This document shows positions 36,486 to 44,688 of a stretch of 64,000 nt of DNA, in pieces. Both the position numbers and the translations under genes were made by a program. Below the pieces are notes generated by a model. That model did not search any database. It saw only the letters and a program-made list of their open reading frames with translations, and had not been told where the DNA came from. Source of the stretch: Gemmatimonadaceae bacterium (GTDB lineage: Bacteria; Gemmatimonadota; Gemmatimonadetes; Gemmatimonadales; Gemmatimonadaceae); NCBI GenBank assembly GCA_019186945.1, contig JABAQJ010000007.1, positions 517,074-581,073 of the forward strand, read 5' to 3'. How positions within the stretch are numbered: position 1 is the stretch's first letter; every line of letters begins with the position of its first letter.

Positions 36486-37231
36486 GGGATTATCCCCAGC
36501 CTGCCGGCCGCCGGTCGCTCGGCCTGCGGTGAACCCAGCATGAGGTGCGCGATCGCGCGCTCCAGGGTTGGCTCACCCGTCGTGTCCTTGAGAGCGCGCT
36601 GCGTCCCCGTGAAGCGGATGCATCCATCGAGGAGGAATACGATCCGGTCGGCCAGTTCCTGCAGTTCGCTCAGCACGTGCGACGTCAGGATGAACGTGCG
36701 GCCGCGGGCCTTTTCCTGCAGGATCTTGTCCTTGAGTGTGGAACTGGAGATCGGATCCAGACCGGCCGTCGGTTCGTCGAGAATCAGCAGGTCGGGCGAG
36801 AACAGGAACGCAAGGGCGGCGTTCACCCGCTGCCGCATCCCGCCCGACAGCGTCCGGAGCGGCGCTCGCATGATGGCATCGAGCTGAAACAGCTGGATGA
36901 GTTCCTCGTCGCGAGCCGTTTCCGATCCGCGCAAGTCGGTCAGCATAGCCAGCACGTCGCGGGCGCACAGGTTCTCCGGATACCGAGCGGCTTGCGGCAT
37001 GTAACCGATACGGCGCCGGTAGTCCGATGTGCCGCCGATCGGCCTGCCATCGAACCTGACCGATCCCGCATCCGGCCTGACGAGCCCGAGCACGATCTTG
37101 TTGATCGTCGTCTTGCCGGATGCGTTCGGTCCGACGATCGCGGTGATCTGCCCCGGGACGATGTCCAGGTCCACTCCCTGGAGCACGCTCAAGGCGCCGT
37201 ACGACTTCGTCACGCCACGGGCCTCGATCAT
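36482..37231 (-). CDS. nosF: NosF ABC ATPase
   Basis: 249-residue cytosolic ATPase subunit partnering NosY. Walker A GPNASGKTT at 34-42, Q-loop MPQAARYPENL, signature LSGGMRQRV, Walker B LLILDEPTAGLDP and switch TSHV are all intact. ATG 37231 overlaps the nosD stop by ATGA, and its own stop overlaps nosY, so the three genes are translationally linked. Confidence 0.92.
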   Translation of the reverse strand: MIEARGVTKSYGALSVLQGVDLDIVPGQITAIVGPNASGKTTINKIVLGLVRPDAGSVRFDGRPIGGTSDYRRRIGYMPQAARYPENLCARDVLAMLTDLRGSETARDEELIQLFQLDAIMRAPLRTLSGGMRQRVNAALAFLFSPDLLILDEPTAGLDPISSSTLKDKILQEKARGRTFILTSHVLSELQELADRIVFLLDGCIRFTGTQRALKDTTGEPTLERAIAHLMLGSPQAERPAAGRLGIIP

Positions 37232-38493
37232 CGGGACGCCCCGCCAACGGGAGGGCGCATCAACGGGCTCCGGTCGACCATCTCCGCCGGCGTCAACACC
37301 GGCAACACCCGCTCCACCAGATCCAGCGCGTCCACCAGCGGGCTGCGCAACATCATCAGCGACGCCGGAGACTGCTCCACGATCAACGCGAACAACCGTA
37401 CCGGCGCGAACGGCACGTCGCCCGTCCCGTTCCGATCCAGATCGTAGCCGCGGTAACGGTCCCAGTAGTTGTTCTCGAAAGTGCTGAAGCTGTGTCGCGA
37501 GTTCGTGCTCACGTCAAACGTGTTTCCGGCGAATGCGTTGTGCGCCATGCGATTGTCCTGCGCGCTGGCGAGGAGCTTGAGCGCCCAGCCATTGCCGGTG
37601 AACTCGTTCCCCGTGACCTGATTCCGATTCGAGTCCTCCAGGTACAGCCCGGTGGAATTGGACAGAAAGCGGTTGTCGCGAATCTCGCTGTCGCTGATGT
37701 CCTTCAGCAGCAACCCATACGCGGCGCTGCCCCAGTTTCGCTCGAACGTGTTCGCGATCATGGCCACACGGTGCGAGTACATCACCGCCACGCCACTGCC
37801 GTTCGCTCGGAATACATTGCGTTCGTACCGGCAATCGTTGGAGAACATGAAGTGCATGCCGTAACGCTCGTTCCCACGACTCTCGTTCGCGGCAACGGTC
37901 GCATTGGTCACGAACTCGAAGTAGATCCCGTCCCGGTGCCCAGTCACCACGTTGCTACTGACGGTAATACGTTCGCTCTGCCACACCTGGATGCCGTTGC
38001 CCTGGAGCGTCTGCGACGTGCCGCTCCCGATCACGGTATTGCCGTCGATGACGCAATCCGCGCTGTTCGCCAGATAGATCCCGAACAGGTTGCGTTCCGA
38101 ACGGATCTGCTCGATACGGCACCAGCGTGCACCGGAGGCGAGGATGCCGGCACGATCCTCCGTCTGGCTCATCCCGGTATTCCGCACCACGAGCCCGCGA
38201 ACCGTGATACTGTCGCCGCCGATCTCGAGCACGGTGTGCTGCCCTTCGCCGTCGAGGATGGCGCCGGGTTCGCCCGCCAGGGTCACCGACTTGTCGATCC
38301 GTAGCCGACCTTCGCGATAGATCCCGGCACCAACGATGATCGTCGTACGGGGACGCGCCGTTGCCAACGCCGCGCGAATACTCCGAACGGGCCCGGCTGG
38401 ATCGACGCGCACCACCTGGGCTTCCGCGCACCACGTCGAGAAACAGGCCAGAAAAGCTGCGGCCAGGCAGGGAAGACCCTGACGCACGCGCAT
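37228..38493 (-). CDS. nosD: NosD periplasmic copper/sulfur insertion protein
   Basis: 421 residues from ATG 38493, which begins a Sec signal (MRVRQGLPCLAAAFLACFSTWCAEAQ) and lies just after the nosL stop. The body is a right-handed parallel beta-helix (CASH/NosD repeats): repeated units such as NLFGIYLANSADCVIDGN, GDGIYFEFVTNATVAAN and STGLYLEDSNRNQVTGN. It acts in the periplasm with NosF/NosY to build the tetranuclear CuZ cluster of NosZ. The ending NYWDRYRGYDLDRNGTGDVPF is typical for the family. Confidence 0.93.
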   Translation of the reverse strand: MRVRQGLPCLAAAFLACFSTWCAEAQVVRVDPAGPVRSIRAALATARPRTTIIVGAGIYREGRLRIDKSVTLAGEPGAILDGEGQHTVLEIGGDSITVRGLVVRNTGMSQTEDRAGILASGARWCRIEQIRSERNLFGIYLANSADCVIDGNTVIGSGTSQTLQGNGIQVWQSERITVSSNVVTGHRDGIYFEFVTNATVAANESRGNERYGMHFMFSNDCRYERNVFRANGSGVAVMYSHRVAMIANTFERNWGSAAYGLLLKDISDSEIRDNRFLSNSTGLYLEDSNRNQVTGNEFTGNGWALKLLASAQDNRMAHNAFAGNTFDVSTNSRHSFSTFENNYWDRYRGYDLDRNGTGDVPFAPVRLFALIVEQSPASLMMLRSPLVDALDLVERVLPVLTPAEMVDRSPLMRPPVGGASR

Positions 38494-38494
38494 G

Positions 38495-38992
38495 TCAGTG
38501 TGTGTCGTGCGCTGCTGGTGCGGATTGCCGGGCGGCTGCTCCTGGAAGCCCCTGCGCGCGCATGAAGGCAACGACGTCCGTCCAGCCGATAACGTCGCCA
38601 CCGTATCGCTCCACCAGGGCAGCCCTGCCTATCGATCCATCGAATGCTGCCAGTGCCCGACCCATTGGGGAACGCAGCGATCCGTCCTTGACAAATAGAG
38701 CGCTGTCAGCGGGAATCAGCGCCCCGGTCGAATAGTCAGCCACCCATACGCCGCGTGGCGCGCCCCCCTGTGGTGCGCTCGCCAACCACGATGCGGCACA
38801 CTCGATAGAATCGAAGGTATACACCCGCCCGGTCCTGGAGACGGCTTCCGCGCCGAAGCGCACGTCGGACACGGTCATCCGACAATACTCGCACGCATCC
38901 GTCCCGGCCACCAGCGGTCGTATCCCGCCGCCACACGCGGCCAGCATCGCGGCAACGATGAAGCCGACGGCGGGCCACGCGGCGACGCGCAC
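38495..38992 (-). CDS. nosL: NosL copper chaperone lipoprotein
   Basis: 165 residues with a lipoprotein signal (AVGFIVAAMLAACGGG). The Cu(I) site is the C-x2-C-x-M motif CEYCRM; FDSIECAASWL and PMGRALAAFD fit NosL/DUF6130-like proteins. It would deliver copper to apo-NosZ in the periplasm. It begins 1 nt downstream of the membrane-protein gene and ends 1 nt before the nosD start. Confidence 0.85.
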   Translation of the reverse strand: MRVAAWPAVGFIVAAMLAACGGGIRPLVAGTDACEYCRMTVSDVRFGAEAVSRTGRVYTFDSIECAASWLASAPQGGAPRGVWVADYSTGALIPADSALFVKDGSLRSPMGRALAAFDGSIGRAALVERYGGDVIGWTDVVAFMRAQGLPGAAARQSAPAAHDTH

Positions 38993-38993
38993 G

Positions 38994-39629
38994 TCAGGCC
39001 ACCGACGTGACCGGACTGGTATTAGGCGCCTTCGCCTCGACAGCCTGCGACTCCCTGCTGCGGTCCATGTAGAGCGCGAACACCCCTAGCGCCAGGGAGA
39101 ACGCGATCAGGTAGCCGCCGGCGGCAGGGAGCGACGTGGCCGTGAAGTTGAGCAGCTGTTTCGAACCGATCAACGGTGGCTGGTAATTCATCCCCGGCAC
39201 CTTGATGATGGCGTTCTCCATATCGAGGTTGTGCCCGTAGTCGTACTCCCAGCGGTAGAAGTCCACCAGCCCAGCCACGCCAAGCACGAGGAATGCGCCG
39301 ACCCAGACGCGTGCCAGCCAGCGGCGTCCCACCGCGGCCGCGACGAGGCCTAACGCCAGCAGCCCACCAACGAGAATCGGCATCAGCCGCAATTCCGGAA
39401 TCGACTCCGGCTCGATGCGCTTCATGCCGATGTAGTGGTTCAGGTTGTTGATACTATCCAGATCGTTCGGTTTGAGACCGGCGATCGTATTGATCCAGAT
39501 CCGCATTCCCAGCCCCTCCGGATACTGAGGCGCCACCAGCGCGACGTTCCACAGCGGAAGGAAAAAGGCGCCCGCCAGCAGCAGTGCCGCGACCGCCAGC
39601 AGGGAACGGGATCGAACGGACATCGACAT
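38994..39629 (-). CDS. Conserved multi-helix membrane protein of clade II nos clusters (NosB-like)
   Basis: 211 residues with four hydrophobic segments. The loop after helix 1 (FLPLWNVALVAPQYPEGLGMRIW) and the stretch NNLNHYIGMKRIEPESIPELR, then VPGMNYQPPLIGSKQLLNF, are strongly conserved-looking, with aromatic, His and Met residues that could bind copper or heme. Proteins with this pattern are found beside atypical nosZ genes; equating it with NosB of clade II clusters is my inference. It lies between nosZ (82-nt gap with a hairpin) and nosL (1 nt). Two ATGs (39629, 39623) are equally possible. Confidence 0.7.
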   Translation of the reverse strand: MSMSVRSRSLLAVAALLLAGAFFLPLWNVALVAPQYPEGLGMRIWINTIAGLKPNDLDSINNLNHYIGMKRIEPESIPELRLMPILVGGLLALGLVAAAVGRRWLARVWVGAFLVLGVAGLVDFYRWEYDYGHNLDMENAIIKVPGMNYQPPLIGSKQLLNFTATSLPAAGGYLIAFSLALGVFALYMDRSRESQAVEAKAPNTSPVTSVA

Positions 39630-39665
39630 GAAAAAGCCTCGGAAGGACTGACCTGGAGCGCCGAA

Positions 39666-39702
39666 TCGGCGGGAGCGACGCTGCAGCGCATCGCCCCGCC
39701 GA
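39666..39702 (-). promoter_or_regulatory. Stem-loop between nosZ and the downstream nos genes
   Basis: Outer arms TCGGCGGG (39666-39673) and CCCGCCGA (39695-39702) pair perfectly, with further internal pairing (AGCGACGCTGCAGCGCATCGC). No T-tract follows in the direction of transcription, so it is more likely an mRNA-stabilising or attenuating structure favouring nosZ over the accessory genes than a full terminator. Confidence 0.5.
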
Positions 39703-39711
39703 AACCCGAAT

Positions 39712-41700
39712 CTACTTGTTCGCGACTGCTGCTGGCGTTCCGATCGAGAAGGAAATCGGGGTGGAACTGCCCGCGGGGCTCACCCGCACATACCCCTGCA
39801 TCTCCTGGTGCAACGCCGAGCAGAAGTCGGTGCAGTAGAACGGATAGACGCCCGGGGCATTCGCGACCCACCGCAACGTCCGGGTCTGGCCCGGCATGAC
39901 CAGCAGTTCGGAATCGTGCGCACTTCCCATGGCCGCGAAACCGTGTGGCACGTCCCAGTCCTGCTCGAGGTTGGTGACATGGAAGAGCACGGTGTCGCCC
40001 ACCTGCACTCCAGCGATGTTGTCCGGTGCAAAGTGACTGCGGATCGCGGTCATCTTCACGTGCACCGTCTTCCCCTTTCGCGTGACGTCCATCTCGCCTT
40101 CCGTCCTCGCGACGTACGGATGCTTGTTGTCCGCCAGCTTGAAGAACTTCACCTGCTTGTCCTTGATCAGCTTGGCGTCGATCGCCTGTGCGTAGTGCGG
40201 CTCGCCGATCGTCGGGAAGTCCAGCAACAGCTTCATCTTCGCGCCGGTAATGTCATACATCTGCGCCGACTGCGTCAGCTCCGGCCCGGTTCCCAGGAAG
40301 CGGTCCTTGGTGATCTTGTTCATCGCGATCACATACTTGCCGTACGGCTTCTTCGTGTCGCCGCCGGGAACCATCAGGTGACCAACCGAATAGTAGGTCG
40401 GCACGCGATCCACCACCTCGCATCCTGGGAGCGTGTATTTCACGATCTCCGACGTGATGAACACCGATGTGTACGCGTGGCCGTTACCGTCGAACTCGGT
40501 GTGCAGGGGCCCAAGACCCGGGTTCTGCACCTCGCAGAACATCGTGGCTTCGTAGTTGATGACCGGGATGTCATCGATGGTCTTGTCGAACTTCTTCTCG
40601 GCGATCGCCTTCGTCAGTTTGCTGAACGAGTGCACCGGGATGACGGTAGCCAGCTTGCCACCACCGACGATGTACTCACCCGTCGGATCGACGTCGACTC
40701 CGTGGGGCGACTTCGGCGTGGGCAGGTAGTAGACGCTATTCGGACACGTTCCGGGCGTCAGCACCTTCACAGACGTCTTGCGCTCGGACTTCGCGCTGTG
40801 CGTCGCTTCGTCGTAGTAGTTGTGGTAGTAGTTGGCCGACATCGTCTGCGCCTTGCCCGCGGCAACGCACTTCTCCAACTCCTTCCAGTTGAGCGCGATG
40901 ATGTAGTCCTTGTCGTTCTTCGACGCGTTCACCTCGAGCTTGGTGTACGCCTGCTCGGTGTTATACGAGGTGAAGAACACCCACCCGTGCGACGGTCCCT
41001 TGCCCGGGCGTCCCAAGTCGTAGTCGTAGCCAGGCACCAGTACCTGGAAGGCAATGTCCATCTTCCCTGGCGCATCCGACCGCACGAACGAGACCGTGCC
41101 CTTGAACTCCTTTGCGTAGTCGGCGATTGCCACGTCCTTCTGTGGAATCGGCACGCTGAAACGAGTGGCTGCGACGACGTACTCGGTGTTCTCCGTGGTG
41201 TACGGCGCACCGTGGTTACCACCCGTATTCGGAACCTCGAGCGTCTCCGTCGTCTCGAACGTCGTCAGGTCGATACGGGCAAACCTGGGCGTGTTGTTGC
41301 CGTTGATGAACAACCAACGCCCATCGTGTTCGCCGCTCGTCATCGACAGCGACGGGTGGTGCGTGTCATCCCATGGCACCATTCCGTGAGACGTCATCAG
41401 CATCGGACGCGTCTCGTCGTTGTAGCCGTAACCATTCTCCGCGTTCTGGGAGAACACCGGAACGACCTTCAGCAGTCGGCCGGACGGAAGGCCATAGACG
41501 CCCACCTGACCGGAAAAGCCGCCCGACATGAACGCATAGAACTCGTCGTACGTGCCGGGTGGAACATACACCCGGCTCGGCGCGTCACTCGCGCCCGCGC
41601 CACTGGTCTTCGTCGTGGGTGCGCAGGCGAACATGTACCCTGCGGCCGCGAGTACCGCTCCTGCGCCGGCCAGAACTCCAGCTCTGCGAGTGAGCGTCAT
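39712..41700 (-). CDS. nosZ: Nitrous-oxide reductase, clade II type
   Basis: 662 residues from ATG 41700, with GAGGA about 8 nt upstream. Reduces N2O to N2 in the periplasm. An N-terminal export signal (GVLAGAGAVLAAAGYMFACAP) has an RR pair but no full Tat motif and ends in a possible lipobox Cys, which fits Sec-exported clade II enzymes. The seven-blade CuZ domain has DDTHHPSLS, NTGGNHGAPY, SPHGVDVDPTGEY and PLHTEFDGNGHAYTS. The C-terminal cupredoxin domain holds CuA ligands C623, C627, H631 and M634 (FYCTDFCSALHQEM). First gene of the nos run; no nosR is present, as expected for clade II. Confidence 0.95.
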   Translation of the reverse strand: MTLTRRAGVLAGAGAVLAAAGYMFACAPTTKTSGAGASDAPSRVYVPPGTYDEFYAFMSGGFSGQVGVYGLPSGRLLKVVPVFSQNAENGYGYNDETRPMLMTSHGMVPWDDTHHPSLSMTSGEHDGRWLFINGNNTPRFARIDLTTFETTETLEVPNTGGNHGAPYTTENTEYVVAATRFSVPIPQKDVAIADYAKEFKGTVSFVRSDAPGKMDIAFQVLVPGYDYDLGRPGKGPSHGWVFFTSYNTEQAYTKLEVNASKNDKDYIIALNWKELEKCVAAGKAQTMSANYYHNYYDEATHSAKSERKTSVKVLTPGTCPNSVYYLPTPKSPHGVDVDPTGEYIVGGGKLATVIPVHSFSKLTKAIAEKKFDKTIDDIPVINYEATMFCEVQNPGLGPLHTEFDGNGHAYTSVFITSEIVKYTLPGCEVVDRVPTYYSVGHLMVPGGDTKKPYGKYVIAMNKITKDRFLGTGPELTQSAQMYDITGAKMKLLLDFPTIGEPHYAQAIDAKLIKDKQVKFFKLADNKHPYVARTEGEMDVTRKGKTVHVKMTAIRSHFAPDNIAGVQVGDTVLFHVTNLEQDWDVPHGFAAMGSAHDSELLVMPGQTRTLRWVANAPGVYPFYCTDFCSALHQEMQGYVRVSPAGSSTPISFSIGTPAAVANK

Positions 41701-41953
41701 GGTGGTAATCCTCGTGTCTGTTAGATGTCGATTCACAAATGGGCAAAGATCCGCGGCGCGGACCCCTCCCGCGCCCATAGCTTCGCCGAGCATTAGGGAT
41801 TCATCTGTACGGGATGCCGCGATTCTTTGTGCGCGTTTCTAGGGTGAAAGGTCGGGGAAGACCCGACGGTGCTTCGCCCTTTACTGCGCGAGAATTACCC
41901 CCGCGACGCCGGCAGGTATTCTCAACCCATCAGCGCGTCGAAGGGAGCTTCCT
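41701..41953. promoter_or_regulatory. Divergent nosZ / nsrR control region
   Basis: 253 bp between the two start codons. An imperfect dyad GAGAATTACC (41890-41899) and GGTATTCTC (41915-41923) lies about 30 bp ahead of the nsrR start and is a weak candidate operator. No FNR-type TTGAT-N4-ATCAA site was found by eye. Nothing coding is seen. Confidence 0.4.
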
Positions 41954-42436
41954 GTGCGCTTGACCAGATTCTCAGACAACGCGTTGCGGTGCTTGATGTT
42001 CCTCGGCCATTCCGACCGCGAAATTTCGACCGTGGGCGAGGTCGCTCGCCGCATGTCGATGTCCGAAGACCACCTACTAAAGGTCGTCAAACGCCTGTCG
42101 CAGCTTGGCTACGTAAAGACGATCCGTGGCCGCAAGGGCGGACTTCGCTTGGCGCGATCCCCCGAAGACATCAACATCGCTGAGGTTCTGAGAGCCACGG
42201 AAGACAACGTCGCTGTCGTACCGTGCTTCGATTCCAGCCATGAGGGGTGTTCGATTTCCTCGGTATGCCAGCTGGCCCCTGCGGTCGAACTCGCTCTAGC
42301 GGCGTTCTTCGCTACGCTCCAGCGCTACACCTTGGCGGATCTGATAAAGGAGAGACGGACCGCACTCAATGCGCTTGCGACTGCGCCCAGCCCAGGGCTT
42401 GCGCCATCGCGCCCACAGTTAGCCGTTCACGCCTGA
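41954..42436 (+). CDS. nsrR: NsrR-type Rrf2 family nitric-oxide sensing repressor
   Basis: 160 residues from GTG 41954, with AGGGAG 6 nt upstream. A winged-helix N-terminus (MRLTRFSDNALRCLMFLG, then ISTVGEVARRMSMSEDHLLKVVKRLSQLGYV) is followed by the iron-sulfur cluster cysteines C91, C99 and C105. The spacing C-x7-C-x5-C matches the Bacillus subtilis NsrR pattern. NsrR loses DNA binding when its cluster reacts with NO. Being divergent from nosZ, it probably represses the nos genes and itself until NO appears; this is inferred from position and family. Confidence 0.85.
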   Translation: MRLTRFSDNALRCLMFLGHSDREISTVGEVARRMSMSEDHLLKVVKRLSQLGYVKTIRGRKGGLRLARSPEDINIAEVLRATEDNVAVVPCFDSSHEGCSISSVCQLAPAVELALAAFFATLQRYTLADLIKERRTALNALATAPSPGLAPSRPQLAVHA

Positions 42437-42468
42437 CGCGCAGGCAGGCAGCGGCGCTCGGCCGGTCG

Positions 42469-43557
42469 CTACTGGTACTGGATGTAGACCGGCCGAGGAA
42501 AGAGGGCGAGAACGTCCGCAGGACTCATCAAGGCGTCTCCCTTCTTCGTGTCATTGCGATAGAACAGCTTGAAGCCCGTAAACTGGACGGGTTCACTGTA
42601 CACGTAGTTGACGTACGACCCTCGCTTCAGGTGAGGCGGTCCCCACCCGTCCATGTTGATTACTACCTGGACGCGAGGGTCGAGCTTGATCTGCTTCGAA
42701 TTAGTAAGCATCGGGCGCGTGAAGCGGTGCACCACCAGCACCTTTGGCGGCAGGCGGTATTTGTCGACCATCGTCGCCAGGAAGTCGATCGCGTAGTTCA
42801 CGTCCCGCGCGTCGTACGAGCCGATGCGTTTGCCCGGTGCGTGCCCCGTCTTCATCGAGAACTCGGGGTCGATACCCAGGTGAACATCCGGCCTCGACAG
42901 GTACTTCTCCAGCCGCGGCAGTTCCGCCTCCAGCGTGCTCCTGCCCACCTGAATGTCGAGGAAGAGCAGTGCCTTGTGCTGCTGGGCCCAGGAGTAGACC
43001 TTCTCGATCAGTTCGTCGCCCATTCGCGCCCGCCACTTGCCGTCAGCGCCAGCACTTCCCTGAGCCACGACTGCAATCAGGTGCAATGCCGGAATTGCCG
43101 GCGTCGCGGTGTCCGCTCTAGTCCATGCTCTGACTTCGCGATACAGCCGCCGCAGCATTTCCTGCGGCTCCACTTCGCCCAGTATCCCCATACGCTTCGA
43201 GAGCGGATTCCCGTAATAGGCAACAATGCGGTTGGACGGGAGAATGGAGCCCGGCAGCGGATCCGGCCCCTTCACTGGCCAGACAGGCTTTGGCTTGGCT
43301 TGGGCCGCTGGCCGGGCCGAGTCTCGGGGGGGCCTCGCCCCCGTCTGCTTCCGTGCAGCGGCCGGCTTGTTCCTCGCCGCGGACTTTTGCTTCGACTTGG
43401 CTTCGGTGCTATTGCTGCCACTCTGTGGTGCGATGTCGATGCTACCGCTGGGGTTGGCGGCCGTGGCCTGCTCGCCGGCCACGCAAAGGAGCAGCGCGAC
43501 CACGGGCAGTGCGAACATGGACCGCTTGGGCGCGTGAACAATTCGAAGGTTCAACAT
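42469..43557 (-). CDS. Secreted protein of unknown function with a conserved TIM-barrel-like domain
   Basis: 362 residues; ATG 43557 has AAGGTG 6 nt upstream. Signal sequence SMFALPVVALLLCVAGEQATAA, then a Lys/Ala/Arg/Pro-rich linker (about 35-95), then a domain beginning NRIVAYYGNPLSKRMGILGE. The domain contains ALHLIAVVAQ, LLFLDIQVGRS, VHLGIDPEFSM, KVLVVHRFT and VVINMDGWG, a series of strands ending in Asp/Glu/His that recalls glycosidase-like barrels; E and D in GIDPEF and MDGWG could be catalytic. No named family is recognised. It is convergent with nsrR and stands alone. Confidence 0.75.
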   Translation of the reverse strand: MLNLRIVHAPKRSMFALPVVALLLCVAGEQATAANPSGSIDIAPQSGSNSTEAKSKQKSAARNKPAAARKQTGARPPRDSARPAAQAKPKPVWPVKGPDPLPGSILPSNRIVAYYGNPLSKRMGILGEVEPQEMLRRLYREVRAWTRADTATPAIPALHLIAVVAQGSAGADGKWRARMGDELIEKVYSWAQQHKALLFLDIQVGRSTLEAELPRLEKYLSRPDVHLGIDPEFSMKTGHAPGKRIGSYDARDVNYAIDFLATMVDKYRLPPKVLVVHRFTRPMLTNSKQIKLDPRVQVVINMDGWGPPHLKRGSYVNYVYSEPVQFTGFKLFYRNDTKKGDALMSPADVLALFPRPVYIQYQ

Positions 43558-43621
43558 GCCAGCACCTTAGCTTGTGCTCGGTCGAGTGTCACCTCCCCCC
43601 GGTCGAAAGCGTCCCTGTGTC

Positions 43622-44605
43622 GTGAGACTGCTCGTCCTCAACTGCCATGAAGCCTGGGTATACCAGCTTGGCGCACTTGACGCCGAGCTGGACATTGTAG
43701 TTGGGCTCCCGGGCCGATACACGAGCGAATGGGATCGTCGGATGCGTCCCGTCCCCGCGAATGCCCGACTGATCTCGCTGAAGGATGCGCTGGGCGATCG
43801 CCAGCGCTATGACTGCGTGATCAACCACAACATCACGGACCTCCTCGATACGAAGGGCATTGCAGCACCGAGGCTGCTGGTGCTTCATGACACGCTCGAG
43901 GGCCGGATGGCACAGCAGGGGGCGACGTTCGATCCACGGGAGATGCGGGCGACGCTCAACACGTACCTGACCAGCGTTGGCGGTCATGCCATCGCCGTTT
44001 CCCGGATGAAGTCCCGGTCGTGGGGAGTCGCGCATGGCATTGTCCGCAACTCTGTCGACACCGATGCCTATCTGCCGCACACCGGAGAGACGCCCTCGGG
44101 GCTGAGGGTGGCCAACCATGTGACATCCAAGCGCGTCTTCCTTGCGTGGGACTTCCACGAACGGGGGCTCGACGGGCTTCCCGTCAAGCTCGTCGGGCAC
44201 AACGCCGACCTCGCCGGTGTTGCGGCTGCCGGCGACTGGGATGAACTCAAACGCGATTTCTCCACGCACCGGTTCTATGTGCACACTGCCGATCCCCGCT
44301 ACGAGGACGGTTTCAACATGGCCATGCTGGAGGCGATGGCGGCCGGCATGCCAGTGCTGACCAACCGTCACCCGACGACGATCGTCGAGCACGGAAAGTC
44401 CGGGTTCGTATGCGACTCTCCGGAAGCGATGCGGCGGCATGCGCGCGACTTGCTGGCGAACCCTGGCATGGCGATGGACATGGGTCAGCGCGCGCGGGAA
44501 CGCGTTCGCGCCGAATTCTCTCCGATTCGGTTCAAGGTCGAACTCATGCGCGCGATTGCGGATGCGCGGAAGAAGTGGTCGCGCCGGAGCAGGGTGGCGG
44601 CGTAG
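43622..44605 (+). CDS. GT4-like glycosyltransferase
   Basis: 327 residues from GTG 43622, where the fold begins (MRLLVLNCHEAWVYQLGAL). The N-terminal Rossmann half is short; the C-terminal half carries the GT-B nucleotide-sugar motif EDGFNMAMLEAMAAGMPVLTNRHPTTIVEHGKSGFV (E and the E-x7-E spacing intact). It would transfer a sugar from an activated donor in the cytosol, possibly to an envelope glycan; acceptor unknown. It is divergent from the secreted unknown protein by about 65 bp and followed by the MetX-like gene. Confidence 0.78.
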   Translation: MRLLVLNCHEAWVYQLGALDAELDIVVGLPGRYTSEWDRRMRPVPANARLISLKDALGDRQRYDCVINHNITDLLDTKGIAAPRLLVLHDTLEGRMAQQGATFDPREMRATLNTYLTSVGGHAIAVSRMKSRSWGVAHGIVRNSVDTDAYLPHTGETPSGLRVANHVTSKRVFLAWDFHERGLDGLPVKLVGHNADLAGVAAAGDWDELKRDFSTHRFYVHTADPRYEDGFNMAMLEAMAAGMPVLTNRHPTTIVEHGKSGFVCDSPEAMRRHARDLLANPGMAMDMGQRARERVRAEFSPIRFKVELMRAIADARKKWSRRSRVAA

Positions 44606-44688
44606 CGTTTTGGAGCGTCGTCGCGTCGCGCCGGGCTGCGGCGTACCTTTCCGAGGTTCTGGGTAAGCCCCATTCGACCGCCCCGCGC

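Noticed and set aside
39808..41724. 638-codon plus-strand frame opposite nosZ
   Set aside because: Arg/Val/His-rich antisense shadow; nosZ has complete CuZ and CuA motifs.
41701..41953. FNR/Dnr-type site (TTGAT-N4-ATCAA) expected ahead of nosZ
   Set aside because: No such site was found by eye on either strand.
42247..43650. 467-codon plus-strand frame opposite the secreted unknown protein
   Set aside because: The minus-strand gene has a Shine-Dalgarno, a signal peptide and conserved-looking domain motifs; the plus frame has none.
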